Assembly (NCBI GenBank): GCA_038040485.1
Contig: JBBPIE010000001.1
Span: 1-64,000 of the forward strand
Source: Onstottus_B arcticum
Lineage (GTDB): Bacteria; Acidobacteriota; Blastocatellia; UBA7656
DNA length: 64,000 nucleotides
Direction of reading: 5' to 3'
The notes under the pieces are model-generated. The model searched no databases. It was not told where the DNA came from and saw only the letters and a list, made by a program, of their open reading frames with translations. Positions within the stretch are counted from its first letter, which is position 1, and the number at the start of each line of letters is the position of its first letter. This document shows, piece after piece, positions 17,001 through 25,689 of this stretch. The translations under genes were made by a program, and so were the position numbers.

Positions 17001-17847
17001 GACGCGCGCGCGCGGCCAGGCGACGATCAAGACGGAGGAGTTGGCGTCATCGGAGGCAGGCGAGAGCGAGCCGGCCGCGGCTTCCACGCTTCGTCTCCGA
17101 GTGCCGCCGTCTCCGCCCGCGTTCCCCGAAGCTCATCTCGATTTGGGGCGAGTACTCTACGACCTCGGTGAAAGCGATCCTGCTATCGCCGAGTTCCGCA
17201 CTGCGATCGCACAACGCGACCTGTTCCCGCGCGCGCACTACGAGTTGGGGCGGGCGCTCACGCGGGCGGGCCAGCAAGCCGAGGCGATGACCGAGTTGAA
17301 GAAAGCAATCGAGCAACAGGGCGCGGTGTTTGCCGAAGCCTATTTTCACATGGGCTTGCTGCTCTCGCGGCAAGGTGATCCGGAGTCTGCGTTGGATGCT
17401 TATCAGACCGCGGTCAAGCAGTCGGGCGGAATTTATCCCGAAGCTTTCTATCACATGGGGCTGGACCGGGTGCGCAGCCGCAACCCGGAGGCGGCTGTGA
17501 AAGCCTATCGCACGGCGATCGAGCAACGCGGCGGCTACTACCCCGAAGCGCATCAGGACCTGGGTCGAGTGTTGTATTCGATAGGCGAGCTTGAAGCGGC
17601 AAACGAGGAGTACTCGATAGCGGTTCGACAACGCGCGCCTTACCACGCCGAGACTCAGTCGAATCAGATTGCGCGCGCCGCGGCTTCAGACGGAGCAAAC
17701 TCGCGCCGAGGCGGAACGATTACAGAAGAATTGGGCGCTGCATTGCGCCAGGCTCCGGCAGCCGCCGACGCCGGCAACATCGTTGAGACGCTGGCCGAGA
17801 ATCAGGGCACGAGAGAGCTGTCATCGTTTAGCTCGCCGAAGGAATGA
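14077..17847 (+). CDS. Giant TPR protein (about 33 repeats)
   Basis: The 1256-residue protein is made almost wholly of tetratricopeptide repeats of 34-38 residues with the recurring core FPEAHYxLGxAL and EAIxxYRxAIEQ. I count 33 units from residue ~5 to ~1185. A non-TPR linker of about 44 residues (~971-1014, containing GTRARGQATIKTEELASSE) interrupts the array, and a low-complexity tail of about 65 residues ends the protein. There is no signal peptide, catalytic motif or membrane segment, so it is a cytosolic scaffold. Repeats carrying Gln-Arg-Gly-Gly insertions alternate with shorter ones, which suggests growth by unit duplication. The ATG is preceded by TTGGGGGAATTGT. Partners are unknown. 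Confidence 0.9.
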   Translation: MSASLGTAQQYLDKGLVFYNKGWLDEAISSYRMAIQMREGNFPRAHYQLARALLDAGDIGGAIEAFRTSIQQQPENPEAYYSLGLTLARRGEYAEAIEAYRKAIEQRGGNHPWACHNLGVALLRRGDFDEAITSFNLAIEQRNGDFPKAWHNLGLALARRGDLEQAAAAFRKALDQRQGNYPDTQFELGRVLLEKGDPAAAAQAMQSAIQQRRSAFPQAHFELSRALFALGQLEESITEAHAAIDQQPAYPEAHYALGRALARRGDLTEAIDCFRTAITQRDNFPWAYHNLGVALARLGNLAEAVEAYRKAVEQNPRFPRAHYDLGLALHSMGETDEATQQFSTAIELRGGSYPDAHYELGCIYGGQEQLDLAAASFKTAIAQNENFPEAHHELGQVLYASGKPEESVTAYRAAIAQRGGDFARAHHNLGLALADLGVLDEATQHFREAIDQQPIFPRAYRNLGRTLYRSGDLDGSILALRTALDQRDGEFAEAYHDLGLAYFSKGQLDESVGAQKKAIEQTKGFAEAHFWLGAAYNAKGEVPKAIEAYTSAIQDRSGPYPEAHYSLGLARARNNELGHAIAAFRAALSENENFPAAHYSLGSALLESGAVDESIKELSRALALNDNLPWAHNRLGAAQYQAGRLEESIVELRRAIQQQPVFPEAHLNLARSLFDSGDLNGTVETCEKLIAEHGNEFPEAHHLLGRALYLLGDLDGSVDSLGKALSADGSKAEVHRDLGRVLYDLGDLDGAIGSFRAAIKHRSDYALAHHDLGLALYEGGELEDAAASLRRATDVTGESFPAAWQNLGVTLYDLGEIDEAVTAYQTAIDQRKGRYAEAHYNLGNALYARGEIEESVRSYETAIEQQHGNFPDAQRNLGNALARLGDLDRATESIKRAITQGDTGADAHHDLGLILHGRGQLEEAIREFEIALDLRGGVDAEAHRNLGRALYEIGTLDRARAEFETAIKQREGDAGTRARGQATIKTEELASSEAGESEPAAASTLRLRVPPSPPAFPEAHLDLGRVLYDLGESDPAIAEFRTAIAQRDLFPRAHYELGRALTRAGQQAEAMTELKKAIEQQGAVFAEAYFHMGLLLSRQGDPESALDAYQTAVKQSGGIYPEAFYHMGLDRVRSRNPEAAVKAYRTAIEQRGGYYPEAHQDLGRVLYSIGELEAANEEYSIAVRQRAPYHAETQSNQIARAAASDGANSRRGGTITEELGAALRQAPAAADAGNIVETLAENQGTRELSSFSSPKE

Positions 17848-17862
17848 TCCACAACCTTGCTG

Positions 17863-17960
17863 GCGAACTCCTGGGAGCGCAGGCATCCCTGCCTGCTCCC
17901 GGGTGTTGAGGGAATTCCTGACGAGGAGTAGGCAGGATGCCTACGCTCCCAGGAGTTCGC
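17863..17960. repeat. Long imperfect hairpin between convergent genes
   Basis: The arm 17863-17894 (GCGAACTCCTGGGAGCGCAG...) pairs with 17930-17960 with one substitution and one bulged base over about 31 bp, with a 35-nt loop. It sits between the stop of the TPR gene and the stop of the convergent secreted-protein gene. It could serve as a bidirectional terminator, although no T-run is present, or be a mobile fold-back element. Confidence 0.75.
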
Positions 17961-17989
17961 GCGCAACACCTCATCACTCGAGGCCGCCG

Positions 17990-18742
17990 CTACTTCTTCT
18001 TTCCGCTCCAGGTTCCTTCGCCAAGTTCGCCGAGAGCTACTGTCCCTTTCATGGTGTCCTTGCCGGTTATCTTCCCCTTGTAAACAACTGTCATGCTCTG
18101 GCCCTGGGCGCTGATGTTCATAGAGAAGTTCACGTCGTCGCCTTTGACTGTTCCATTGAGCGGCGCTTCTCCAAACTGACCTTTGTAAGTGCCGGTCAGG
18201 TTCTCGCCGTCTTGCTTGAAGGTGAAGCCCGGACTGCCCGACCCGCCCGACGTCTCGACCGTGAAGTCCCACGCGCCGCTGATGTTTGTTGCGCCCGAGC
18301 TTTGGGCCGCTGGCGGCGCAGCCGCTGGGGCTGATGCGCCCGCAGCGTCTTCTTTGTGAGGCACGGCTGACCAGGTACCGGTCGCGAGACCTCCGAAGTC
18401 CACGTCGCCGCCCATCGAGTCCTTCGCGACCTTGCCCTTGTATGTGAAGAGCATATCCTGACCTTGAATAGGCCTGGTCATGGTGAAGGTTATCTCGTCA
18501 CCTTTGACGGCGATACTGTCCAGCGGACGCTCGCCTCGCGGCGACTTCATCATAGCGGTGAGCTTATCGCCATCCTTCTTGATGACCAGCATAGACGTGT
18601 TCTTGCCTTGTGGTGAATCGACCGTGATGTCCCAACTTCCGGTGACGCTCGCGCCTTGAAAGCCAAGCGGTCGCGCAGCCGCCACCGACAATACCAAAAC
18701 CGTTAGAACAAATGTTACGCCGAGGATTCTCTTCATCATCAT
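17990..18742 (-). CDS. Secreted protein with two tandem beta domains
   Basis: The 250-residue protein starts with MMMKRILGV; the third ATG (18736) is best spaced from AAGGAG. A signal peptide ends near SVAAA. Two homologous halves of about 100 residues follow, each starting GSWDITVDS or GAWDFTVET, containing KDGDKLTA or KQDGENLTG, and ending TGTWSA or EGTWSG. They are joined by an Ala/Pro-rich linker. The pattern suggests a small beta-barrel or lipocalin-like fold, probably periplasmic. It is the third gene of a minus-strand group with the sigma-54 activator and the subtilisin. Its function is unknown. Confidence 0.75.
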   Translation of the reverse strand: MMMKRILGVTFVLTVLVLSVAAARPLGFQGASVTGSWDITVDSPQGKNTSMLVIKKDGDKLTAMMKSPRGERPLDSIAVKGDEITFTMTRPIQGQDMLFTYKGKVAKDSMGGDVDFGGLATGTWSAVPHKEDAAGASAPAAAPPAAQSSGATNISGAWDFTVETSGGSGSPGFTFKQDGENLTGTYKGQFGEAPLNGTVKGDDVNFSMNISAQGQSMTVVYKGKITGKDTMKGTVALGELGEGTWSGKKK

Positions 18743-18786
18743 CTCCTTGTTTTCCGGGCCGCGCGAAAAGTCCCGCGAGCCAAAGT

Positions 18787-20865
18787 TTATTGTTGGTCTT
18801 CGTGGTGGTACTTCTGCAGCTTTCTATAAAGTGTCTTTCTTCCGATGCCGAGGATCTGCGCCGCGCGTGAGCGGTCGCCACGCGTGTAACCCAGCGTCTG
18901 CATGATCATCCGCTTCTCTGCTTCGCCGATCGTCGAGCCGACTTCCAGCTCAATGCTCTTGCTGGTTTCCGCGCCGCGAACCGCGTGAGGCAAGTCCTCC
19001 AGGCCGATCATACGGCCTTGCGCGACGATGACCGCGCGCTCCATCGCATTTTCGAGCTCGCGCACGTTGCCCGGCCAGTCGTAGCGTCGAAGCCACGTGA
19101 GCGCTTTGCGGTTGATGCCGGTGATGTTTTTGTTAGAGCGCTTCTTGTAGATTTCCAGGAAGTGCGTCGCAAGCAGCGGGATGTCCTCTTGTCGTTCGCG
19201 AAGCGGCGGAAGCATTATCGGATAAACATTGAGTCTGTAAAACAAGTCTTGTCTGAAGCGACCCTCCCGCACACCCTTCTCCAAATCCGCGTTCGAAGCC
19301 GCGATGACCCTCACGTCCGTCTTGATCACTTCGTTGCCGCCCACGCGAGTGATCTCGCCGTTCTGCAAAACACGCAACAGACGGATTTGAGCCGAAAGCG
19401 ACATCTCGCCCACCTCGTCCAGAAACAGCGTACCCCCGTTTGCTTCCTCGAATTTTCCGATCCGCCGTGCGCGAGCGTCGGTGAACGCGCCTTTCTCGTG
19501 CCCGAACAACTCGGACTCGAGGAGCGTCTCGGGGATCGCGCCGCAATTGATCTTGATGTACGGCCCTCCGGCGCGAGTGGACCGCGACTGAATCAGGTCG
19601 GCCATCATCTCTTTGCCCGAGCCCGACTCCCCCTGGAGCAGAACCGTCGTGTAGCTCTCGGCGACATACATTGCGGTCTTTAAGCAGCGCATGATGTTGT
19701 CGCTCTTGCCGACAAAGCCGCTGTCGCTGTGCTCGCTGTGCGCGTGTTCGAGTTCGCGCCTCAGTCTCAAAACTTCAGCCGAAAGCCTTGCCTTCGAAAT
19801 CGCAATCGCGAGCTGGTCGGCGATGCCCGACGCAAGCGCGGTCACTTCGTTGGCGAAGCTCTGCTGAGGCTCGGACCACAGGGCGATCAGCGCGCCGAAT
19901 ATCTTGTCGTCGATAAGGATGGGCACGATGATAGCCGCACCCGCCGAGAAGACGTCCGTCAGGAATGCTCGCGCGTATTCGTGCTGGCCCGCGCCCAGTA
20001 TCTTGAGCATCTGGCCGCGTCCGACGGTCTTTGGCAGCAGTTCGAGGATCGGGAACTTCAACGACGGGCGCTTGAGAATATCGGAGGCGCTGCCGGTAGC
20101 AGTTCTCAAGTTGCTGAAGTGGATCTCGCTGTTGTTCGCGTCCAGTATCGCAAGGCACGCGGCCTGGGTTCGAAGCAGATCGAGCGACCGGTCCAGTATT
20201 CGTTCGGTCACTTCGGTGAAGTCCGAGCCGGTGTTGATGTCGTTGGCGATCTCGAGTAGCGCCTTGGTTATGCGCGCTTCTCGCTCCTTCTCGGTGTAGA
20301 TGTGAGTGTAGCGATAGCCGATCGCGATTTGCTGGGCCAGGTTTTTGACGAAGCTCACTTCCTCTTCGTTCCAGCGGTACGTGCGGCGGCAATGATGAAG
20401 CCCGATCATCCCGAGCAATTGAAGGTTGAAGGTCACCGGCACGATCAACACCGATTTGCTGCCGAGTTGCTCGACAAGCTTGAGCACAACCGGTGGAAGA
20501 TCCGAAGAGGCGGTGTCTTCGATGACCTGCGGGCTGTACAGGTCCATGCTCTCCTGCAAGCGATCGAGGTCGGCGCGCAATTCCGTGCCCATAAGCGACG
20601 GTAAATCTTCGCCGTTGTCAGCCCGGTACTCGTGAGTGATGCGCAGGACGCCTTCGGGCCCGAGCGTCATCACGTCGCAGCGATCGACTTCCATCATCTT
20701 GCCCAATTCGGTGACCGTCGCCTGAAGGAAGTGATCGAGGTTTATGACGGAAAAAGTCTCCGAGCCGATGCGGCTGAGGATCGCTTCGCGCGCCTCATAC
20801 ATCTTGAGCTTGCGTTCGAGGGCGAGCCCGTCCGTGGCGGGTCTGGTTCTAGCTTCTGGAACCAT
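18787..20865 (-). CDS. Sigma-54-dependent activator with two GAF domains
   Basis: The start at 20865 (MVPEARTRPA) gives 692 residues and begins 7 bp after the subtilisin stop; an in-frame ATG at 21027 lies inside that gene. The layout is GAF 1 (~20-190), GAF 2 (~200-360), an AAA+ domain with Walker A GESGSGKE (~413-420), Walker B GGTLFLDEVGEM and RFRQDLFYRLNV, then a Fis-type helix-turn-helix (RSRAAQILGIGRKTLYRKL). The sigma-54 contact loop reads GAFTDA instead of GAFTGA. GAF domains usually bind small molecules, and the input signal here is unknown. No -24/-12 promoter was found beside its neighbours. Confidence 0.92.
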   Translation of the reverse strand: MVPEARTRPATDGLALERKLKMYEAREAILSRIGSETFSVINLDHFLQATVTELGKMMEVDRCDVMTLGPEGVLRITHEYRADNGEDLPSLMGTELRADLDRLQESMDLYSPQVIEDTASSDLPPVVLKLVEQLGSKSVLIVPVTFNLQLLGMIGLHHCRRTYRWNEEEVSFVKNLAQQIAIGYRYTHIYTEKEREARITKALLEIANDINTGSDFTEVTERILDRSLDLLRTQAACLAILDANNSEIHFSNLRTATGSASDILKRPSLKFPILELLPKTVGRGQMLKILGAGQHEYARAFLTDVFSAGAAIIVPILIDDKIFGALIALWSEPQQSFANEVTALASGIADQLAIAISKARLSAEVLRLRRELEHAHSEHSDSGFVGKSDNIMRCLKTAMYVAESYTTVLLQGESGSGKEMMADLIQSRSTRAGGPYIKINCGAIPETLLESELFGHEKGAFTDARARRIGKFEEANGGTLFLDEVGEMSLSAQIRLLRVLQNGEITRVGGNEVIKTDVRVIAASNADLEKGVREGRFRQDLFYRLNVYPIMLPPLRERQEDIPLLATHFLEIYKKRSNKNITGINRKALTWLRRYDWPGNVRELENAMERAVIVAQGRMIGLEDLPHAVRGAETSKSIELEVGSTIGEAEKRMIMQTLGYTRGDRSRAAQILGIGRKTLYRKLQKYHHEDQQ

Positions 20866-20872
20866 GCTTTTG

Positions 20873-22630
20873 TTACCTGGTGAGCGTGATGGACTGGGTT
20901 TCTCCGCCGTCAGGATTTCGAAGCTTGATGCTGACTGGTTTGCCCGACGGCAACGCGGACTTGGGAACGCGGGCGAGGAACCTGTCGCTACCCTTAGCCT
21001 TGGCCGGGTAGCCCGTCCTTCCGACAACGGCCGTTGCGCCTTTTTCCATCCCAGTGCCGTACAGGAAAAGTTTCTCGCCTCCGCCCTTGTACGTGACCCC
21101 GGTCAACTCTGGGTGGCTAAACGTTATTACGGCTTTCAACGCGCTATCCGCGTTCAAGCGGCCGCCCGTTATCACGTAAGGACTAAGCGCGGCCAGCACG
21201 TCGACGCCTGCGAGGATTCTGCGCTTCAAGAGAATCGCGTTGTCGTCCGGGTACTTCGACTTGACCAGTGCGGCCACTCCCGAGACAAGTGCGGCTGACA
21301 CTGAAGTCCCATCGGCTCGCGAGTACCAGTCAGCCGGATTGCTAGAGGTTGAGCAACCCGGGCAAGCTCCGCGGGCGGTAGTTGTAAGCACTGAAACGCC
21401 GGGCGCCGCGAGGTCAACCGTGTGCGGGCCAAATCCAGACTTTATGGGAAACTGGAAGAACGGTGTATGCCACACTTCGTCGTTATAGTCGGATGCGGCC
21501 ACGACAATCTGGTTGGGCATCTGGTAGGAGGCCGGATAAATCTTGCTGAAATCGAGATTGAAGCCTTCGTTGCCGGCTATGCAGACAAGCAAAACGCCAG
21601 CGTCGTTTGTGGCGCTGACTGCGTCCTTCAGCGCAAGAGCGGACTCTTGCGGTACGTCATCCGGCGTCAAAAGCGTCCTCCAGCTTGCGTTGATTATCGA
21701 GGCGCCTGCTGCGATCGCATAAACCAACGACCGCGCGGCATCGGCCACCGTCGCGTCGTAATCCTCGGGGTCCGTTCCAAGCTTCTTAAAAAAGCGAACC
21801 GGCAGAATTTTTGACTGTGAAATTCCCGCGATGCCGACGTTGTTGTTGATCTCAGCCGCGATCAGTCCAGCCATCTGGGTCCCGTGGCCGACGATGTCGC
21901 TGACGTCCGCGTTCCCATCCCCTACGCTGTAACCATGTACGTCGTCGACGAATCCGTTCTTATCGTCGTCGACGCCGTTGGCGGGAATCTCGCCGGGATT
22001 CGTGTAGATGTTTCGCGCCAGATCAGGGTGAGAAATGTCTACGCCCGTGTCACTGACAGCGACGATGACGCTGGAGCTTCCAACCGTGGTATCCCACGCC
22101 GAATAAGCCTTGATGTCTGCATTAGGCGTCGCGAGGAAGTCACCTATTACCTGGCCCTGGTTCAGCAACGACCACTGACTTGCGAAGTCCGGGTCATTAG
22201 GCAGGAGAATGGAAGGCTTGATTCGATAGTTGGGTTCGGCGTACTCGACGTCCTCGCGTAACCTCAGATCCTCGATGATCAACCCCAGATCGGCGCCCGG
22301 GTCGAAACTGAGTACGAACACCCGGTCCAGCCCGCGGCCGGAGATGATCTGACCGATGCTGTTGTCGGCGACGAACGACAGCAACGGCTCAGGAGCTCGG
22401 TCGCTCACCAGTTGATGGTTCTCGCTTGCGAGGGTTTTGACGCGGGCCAGTCGCTCGGCTTGATCGGGCGAACTCAACGCACTCGCGCCTCGCTTGAGCT
22501 TGACGACGACTTCGCCTGGCGCATAAGCGCGGGGGTCGAGGCGGTGCTTTCCCGCAGATACCCGCGCCCGAGGCGCGACGGAAATCAGACACAGGAGCAC
22601 AGCAAGAGTGAGGATTTGAAGTCTACGCAT
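20873..22630 (-). CDS. Secreted subtilisin-like serine protease (S8)
   Basis: The 585-residue protein has a signal peptide (MRRLQILTLAVLLCLISVAP), an N-terminal propeptide-like segment (about 30-140), and a peptidase S8 core with Asp194 (AVSDTGVDISHPDL), His249 (IVGHGTQMAG), oxyanion Asn353 (CIAGNEG) and Ser443 (DGTSVSAALVSG). A C-terminal IPT/TIG-like beta domain (TGVTYKGGGEKLFLYGTG) ends the protein. It is a predicted exported endoprotease. Stop-to-start spacing of 7 bp to the sigma-54 activator indicates one transcript. Confidence 0.92.
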   Translation of the reverse strand: MRRLQILTLAVLLCLISVAPRARVSAGKHRLDPRAYAPGEVVVKLKRGASALSSPDQAERLARVKTLASENHQLVSDRAPEPLLSFVADNSIGQIISGRGLDRVFVLSFDPGADLGLIIEDLRLREDVEYAEPNYRIKPSILLPNDPDFASQWSLLNQGQVIGDFLATPNADIKAYSAWDTTVGSSSVIVAVSDTGVDISHPDLARNIYTNPGEIPANGVDDDKNGFVDDVHGYSVGDGNADVSDIVGHGTQMAGLIAAEINNNVGIAGISQSKILPVRFFKKLGTDPEDYDATVADAARSLVYAIAAGASIINASWRTLLTPDDVPQESALALKDAVSATNDAGVLLVCIAGNEGFNLDFSKIYPASYQMPNQIVVAASDYNDEVWHTPFFQFPIKSGFGPHTVDLAAPGVSVLTTTARGACPGCSTSSNPADWYSRADGTSVSAALVSGVAALVKSKYPDDNAILLKRRILAGVDVLAALSPYVITGGRLNADSALKAVITFSHPELTGVTYKGGGEKLFLYGTGMEKGATAVVGRTGYPAKAKGSDRFLARVPKSALPSGKPVSIKLRNPDGGETQSITLTR

Positions 22631-22991
22631 ATCTGGTTAACCCGGTCCCTTGCTTATAACCCAAAGGTGCTGCTTTTTCAATAGCTTTCGCGAGGTAGCG
22701 CCCGCAGTCTCACCGCGTCGCCGGGCATATTGTCCGTCGTGTGCGCCGCTCTAATGCCACGACACTGAGGTCGAGACGGGAGGTAGCGTAGGCTGTCCAG
22801 ACTGCGGAGGACTCGCCCGTGCGCGACGTCTCCAAGTTGCTCGCCGGCTCCACGAGTCGGATAATGGAATGGACGCGAACCAAAACAGGTGCTGTCCGAC
22901 AAATCTACGTTTGTCGAGGTGCCGAGTCCGGTACGTGAATGGCCGGGCGACGAGGTGGAGTTTCTCGAACTTTTTTCCAAGGAGCTATGAG
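22631..22991. other. Divergent intergenic region
   Basis: This 361-bp stretch lies between the divergent subtilisin and the small secreted-protein gene. Short frames within it have no ribosome site or recognisable composition. It probably holds both promoters, but no convincing pair was recognised. Confidence 0.5.
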
Positions 22992-23435
22992 ATGAAACAA
23001 TGCAGGACGTTCCGAAATTCGATTCTTGTGCTGAGCGCGTTGCTTATGGTCTTCGATCTCGCTCTCGCCGCAAACCCGCAGAGAGATCGCGACCGCGGCC
23101 GTGATCGTGACGGGGGCGGCCGGTGGGAGTATCTCGGGCAAGCGCATGTGGACGGCAGATCGGATCACGACAGAATCATGGTGAATTCAGGCCAGTCCTT
23201 AAGGTCAATGCTGCTCGAGGTCCAGGGTGGCGCTGTTGAGTTCAACCGCGTTGTTGTCCATTTCGAGAACGGCGGCGACCACGAAGTGCAGGTGCGCGAC
23301 AATGTCCGCTCCGGCGGCAGGACGCGCGCCATCGACCTTCCCGGCGACCGGCGCAGAATTCGAAGCGTCGAGCTCTGGTATGAGAAAGGGAATTGGAGGC
23401 GCCGGCCAACCGTGAAGCTCTACGGACGGCGCTAG
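22992..23435 (+). CDS. Secreted DUF2541-like protein
   Basis: The start at 22992 is set by AAGGAG 8-13 nt upstream; 147 residues. A signal peptide (MKQCRTFRNSILVLSALL...LALA) is followed by an Arg/Asp-rich stretch and a beta-rich domain (WEYLGQAHVDGRSDHDRIMV, GGAVEFNRVVVHFENG, TRAIDLPGDRRRIRSVELWY). The pattern fits DUF2541 proteins, which are exported and of unknown function. It appears monocistronic. Confidence 0.7.
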   Translation: MKQCRTFRNSILVLSALLMVFDLALAANPQRDRDRGRDRDGGGRWEYLGQAHVDGRSDHDRIMVNSGQSLRSMLLEVQGGAVEFNRVVVHFENGGDHEVQVRDNVRSGGRTRAIDLPGDRRRIRSVELWYEKGNWRRRPTVKLYGRR

Positions 23436-23567
23436 ACAGTTCTGTTTGCTCGTGTGGTTTTACAGCGTGCAGGTTAACAAAGTCTTCTGAATAGCCCCGG
23501 CGTGCTCGGCTGCCTCTGCGGTGAGTTCTTCACCGGGGAGAAGCCGAGTTCTCCGGCGGTGCGACTG

Positions 23568-25496
23568 CTACTTTGTAAACTCAACTGCGACCGCATCGCC
23601 CGCAAACTTGCCACCTGCAATCGGCTTGAAGTGAATAAAGGCTCCCAGGTTGATTGGGCCACATCCGATGCTAGGATTGAGTTGCGGGTCCTGCGTAAGG
23701 AACTGAAGCTTCGTTGGATCGCTCACCGAAAACCGCAGCAGCTTGTCTCCCGCTTTGACCGCCAGCACCATGCCGGCGCCCTTGCACTCGATCGCGGCGA
23801 GAGTGCCGGCCATGACTTCTGTCCCATCGAGCTTGAGCGCAGGTCGTGAAGAAGCCCTGTCCCGATCTGCTTTGCCGGTTCCTGATTCCGCATGATCCGC
23901 CGTCTCTTCGCCCTTCCGCTTCAACCGAGGCCGCTCCTTAAGCTCGGGCTCGGAAGCCGTATCCCCGGTTGAATACTTGTCAGCGTTCGTATCGCGCCGC
24001 GTGTAGCTGTCGATCATGCTCATGATCGATTGAGCCTGCTCTTTGATTCGCGGTTCGTCGTCAGCTCCAACAAGCGGCTCAAGGGTCTTTTTCGCTCCGG
24101 CGTAATCCTGCATTCGCAGTTGAAGCTCCGCGAGGTTCAGCGCGACGTGTTTGTTCTGCGGCGAGAGCTTAAGGGCCGTCTTCATAACCTCGAGTCCCTC
24201 GCCGATGTTTTCACCGGAGACAAGATAAACGAAGCCCAACAGGTTATAGGCAGGCCCGAACCCGGGCATCAGTTTGATCGCGGTCTTCAGCTCGGCGATC
24301 ATCGTTCTGGCGATGTCGGACTGGATGAGCGAGATTCCCTCGCGGCTCCCCTTCTGCTCGCGCTGCATCGATTCCGCGTAGTAATAATGCACGAGATGGT
24401 TTTGCGACCCGAGCGCAGCCGCTTTTCGAAAGTGTTCCCTTGCGTCGTCGTACTTGTCGCGCCGCATCGCTATGAAGCCGCGGCCCTCGTAGGGTCCAGC
24501 GAGCCCGGCATCAAGGGCCGCCGCCTGATTAAAGTAAGTCTCCGCATCTTCAAGGCGGTTGATGCGCATCAACAGGTTGCCGAGGTTGTATTGGACTTCG
24601 GCATCGGACAACGCGCGAACCGACACGTCCTTTTCGCCCTCCGTCGACTTCAGCGTGTAAATCATCCCGGGGTAGGAACGATTCCCGACGTACCGCCGGA
24701 GTTCTTTCTCCATCTCGGCGAACCCGATCTTGAATGCTTCGTTGAAGGCTTTCTCGACGTTCATTCCGCTGCTCAACAGCCCCAAAAACTGTGTTAGCTG
24801 CGGCTGCCGCGCGTGGTTGTTGCCGAACATCAGATAATGAGCAAGCGCCCAGGACTCGGCATAGAAGACTCCCTGCTTGTCGCGCTCGTTGTATCCGGGC
24901 GAGTCGTGCCGCACGCTGAACAGAGTCTGAAACGGAACGAACTTCTCGCGAAGCAGCCACACGTGGCCTGACAGCGGCTTTCCGATCGTGACCTCGTTCT
25001 TCTTCACGTCAAAGGTTGAGTAAAACTCCGCCAATCCTTCGCTCATCCACAGCGGAAAGGGGACTGAAGCATAGGCCGTCAGCAGGTGAGTGTACTCATG
25101 AAAGATCACTGACATCGGGTACTCTTCATCGGCATTCAAGTCGAGCGCTATGACGTTTTCATCTTCACTTTGCTGAAAGAAACCTGAGACGTTGGCGGGC
25201 TTCCCGTTGTAAAGCGGCTTGAACGGTTTGAACGCGCCGTCGTTCTTGAAGACGACTACCGTGATCGGAACGGGAGTGACGTTCGAGGTGTTAGTCAGCT
25301 TCGAGATAATCAACCGAAACTGTTCGAGCTTCAACGCGAGTTCGCGCGTGTCACCCTCGTCGGCATTACCCACGATGTTGAAGTTCTTCGTCCGAAGATT
25401 GAGCCATTTGTCCTTCGCCGGCGCCGTTGACGCGGCCAGGAGCACGAGCGCACACGCGACGAACGAGTGAGAGAGACGGTGTTTCATAAGCTTCAC
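23568..25496 (-). CDS. Exported peptidase-MA-like protein with TPR repeats (DUF1570-like)
   Basis: The 642-residue protein has a signal peptide ending near STAPA, then a gluzincin-like domain with HEYTH at 133-137 and a downstream EGLAEFYS whose Glu residues (153, 157) could be the third zinc ligand. TPR repeats cover ~290-480 (EVQYNLGNLLMRINRLEDAE, FGPAYNLLGFVYLVSGE), followed by a charged linker and a C-terminal beta domain (~570-642). Similar proteins are common as exported predicted metallopeptidases. Substrate is unknown. Confidence 0.75.
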   Translation of the reverse strand: MKLMKHRLSHSFVACALVLLAASTAPAKDKWLNLRTKNFNIVGNADEGDTRELALKLEQFRLIISKLTNTSNVTPVPITVVVFKNDGAFKPFKPLYNGKPANVSGFFQQSEDENVIALDLNADEEYPMSVIFHEYTHLLTAYASVPFPLWMSEGLAEFYSTFDVKKNEVTIGKPLSGHVWLLREKFVPFQTLFSVRHDSPGYNERDKQGVFYAESWALAHYLMFGNNHARQPQLTQFLGLLSSGMNVEKAFNEAFKIGFAEMEKELRRYVGNRSYPGMIYTLKSTEGEKDVSVRALSDAEVQYNLGNLLMRINRLEDAETYFNQAAALDAGLAGPYEGRGFIAMRRDKYDDAREHFRKAAALGSQNHLVHYYYAESMQREQKGSREGISLIQSDIARTMIAELKTAIKLMPGFGPAYNLLGFVYLVSGENIGEGLEVMKTALKLSPQNKHVALNLAELQLRMQDYAGAKKTLEPLVGADDEPRIKEQAQSIMSMIDSYTRRDTNADKYSTGDTASEPELKERPRLKRKGEETADHAESGTGKADRDRASSRPALKLDGTEVMAGTLAAIECKGAGMVLAVKAGDKLLRFSVSDPTKLQFLTQDPQLNPSIGCGPINLGAFIHFKPIAGGKFAGDAVAVEFTK

Positions 25497-25689
25497 TCCG
25501 GGAACTGGTTTGAGAGGAACCCACGAAACCGGCGCCTGACTGTTTCAGCCGTGGTTCTCCAGCGGCAACTCGCGGACAACAATCAAGGCACTTTGTTCTG
25601 AAAGCACTACGGCGGCGGCAGTCGCAATTCTTACGGAACGGCCGCGCGCGGTCAATCGATTGTGCCGCCTTGGGAGACGGGAGGCGGCG

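Noticed and set aside
17863..17960. Classical intrinsic terminator
   Set aside because: The stem is far too long and there is no T-run; kept only as an unexplained hairpin.
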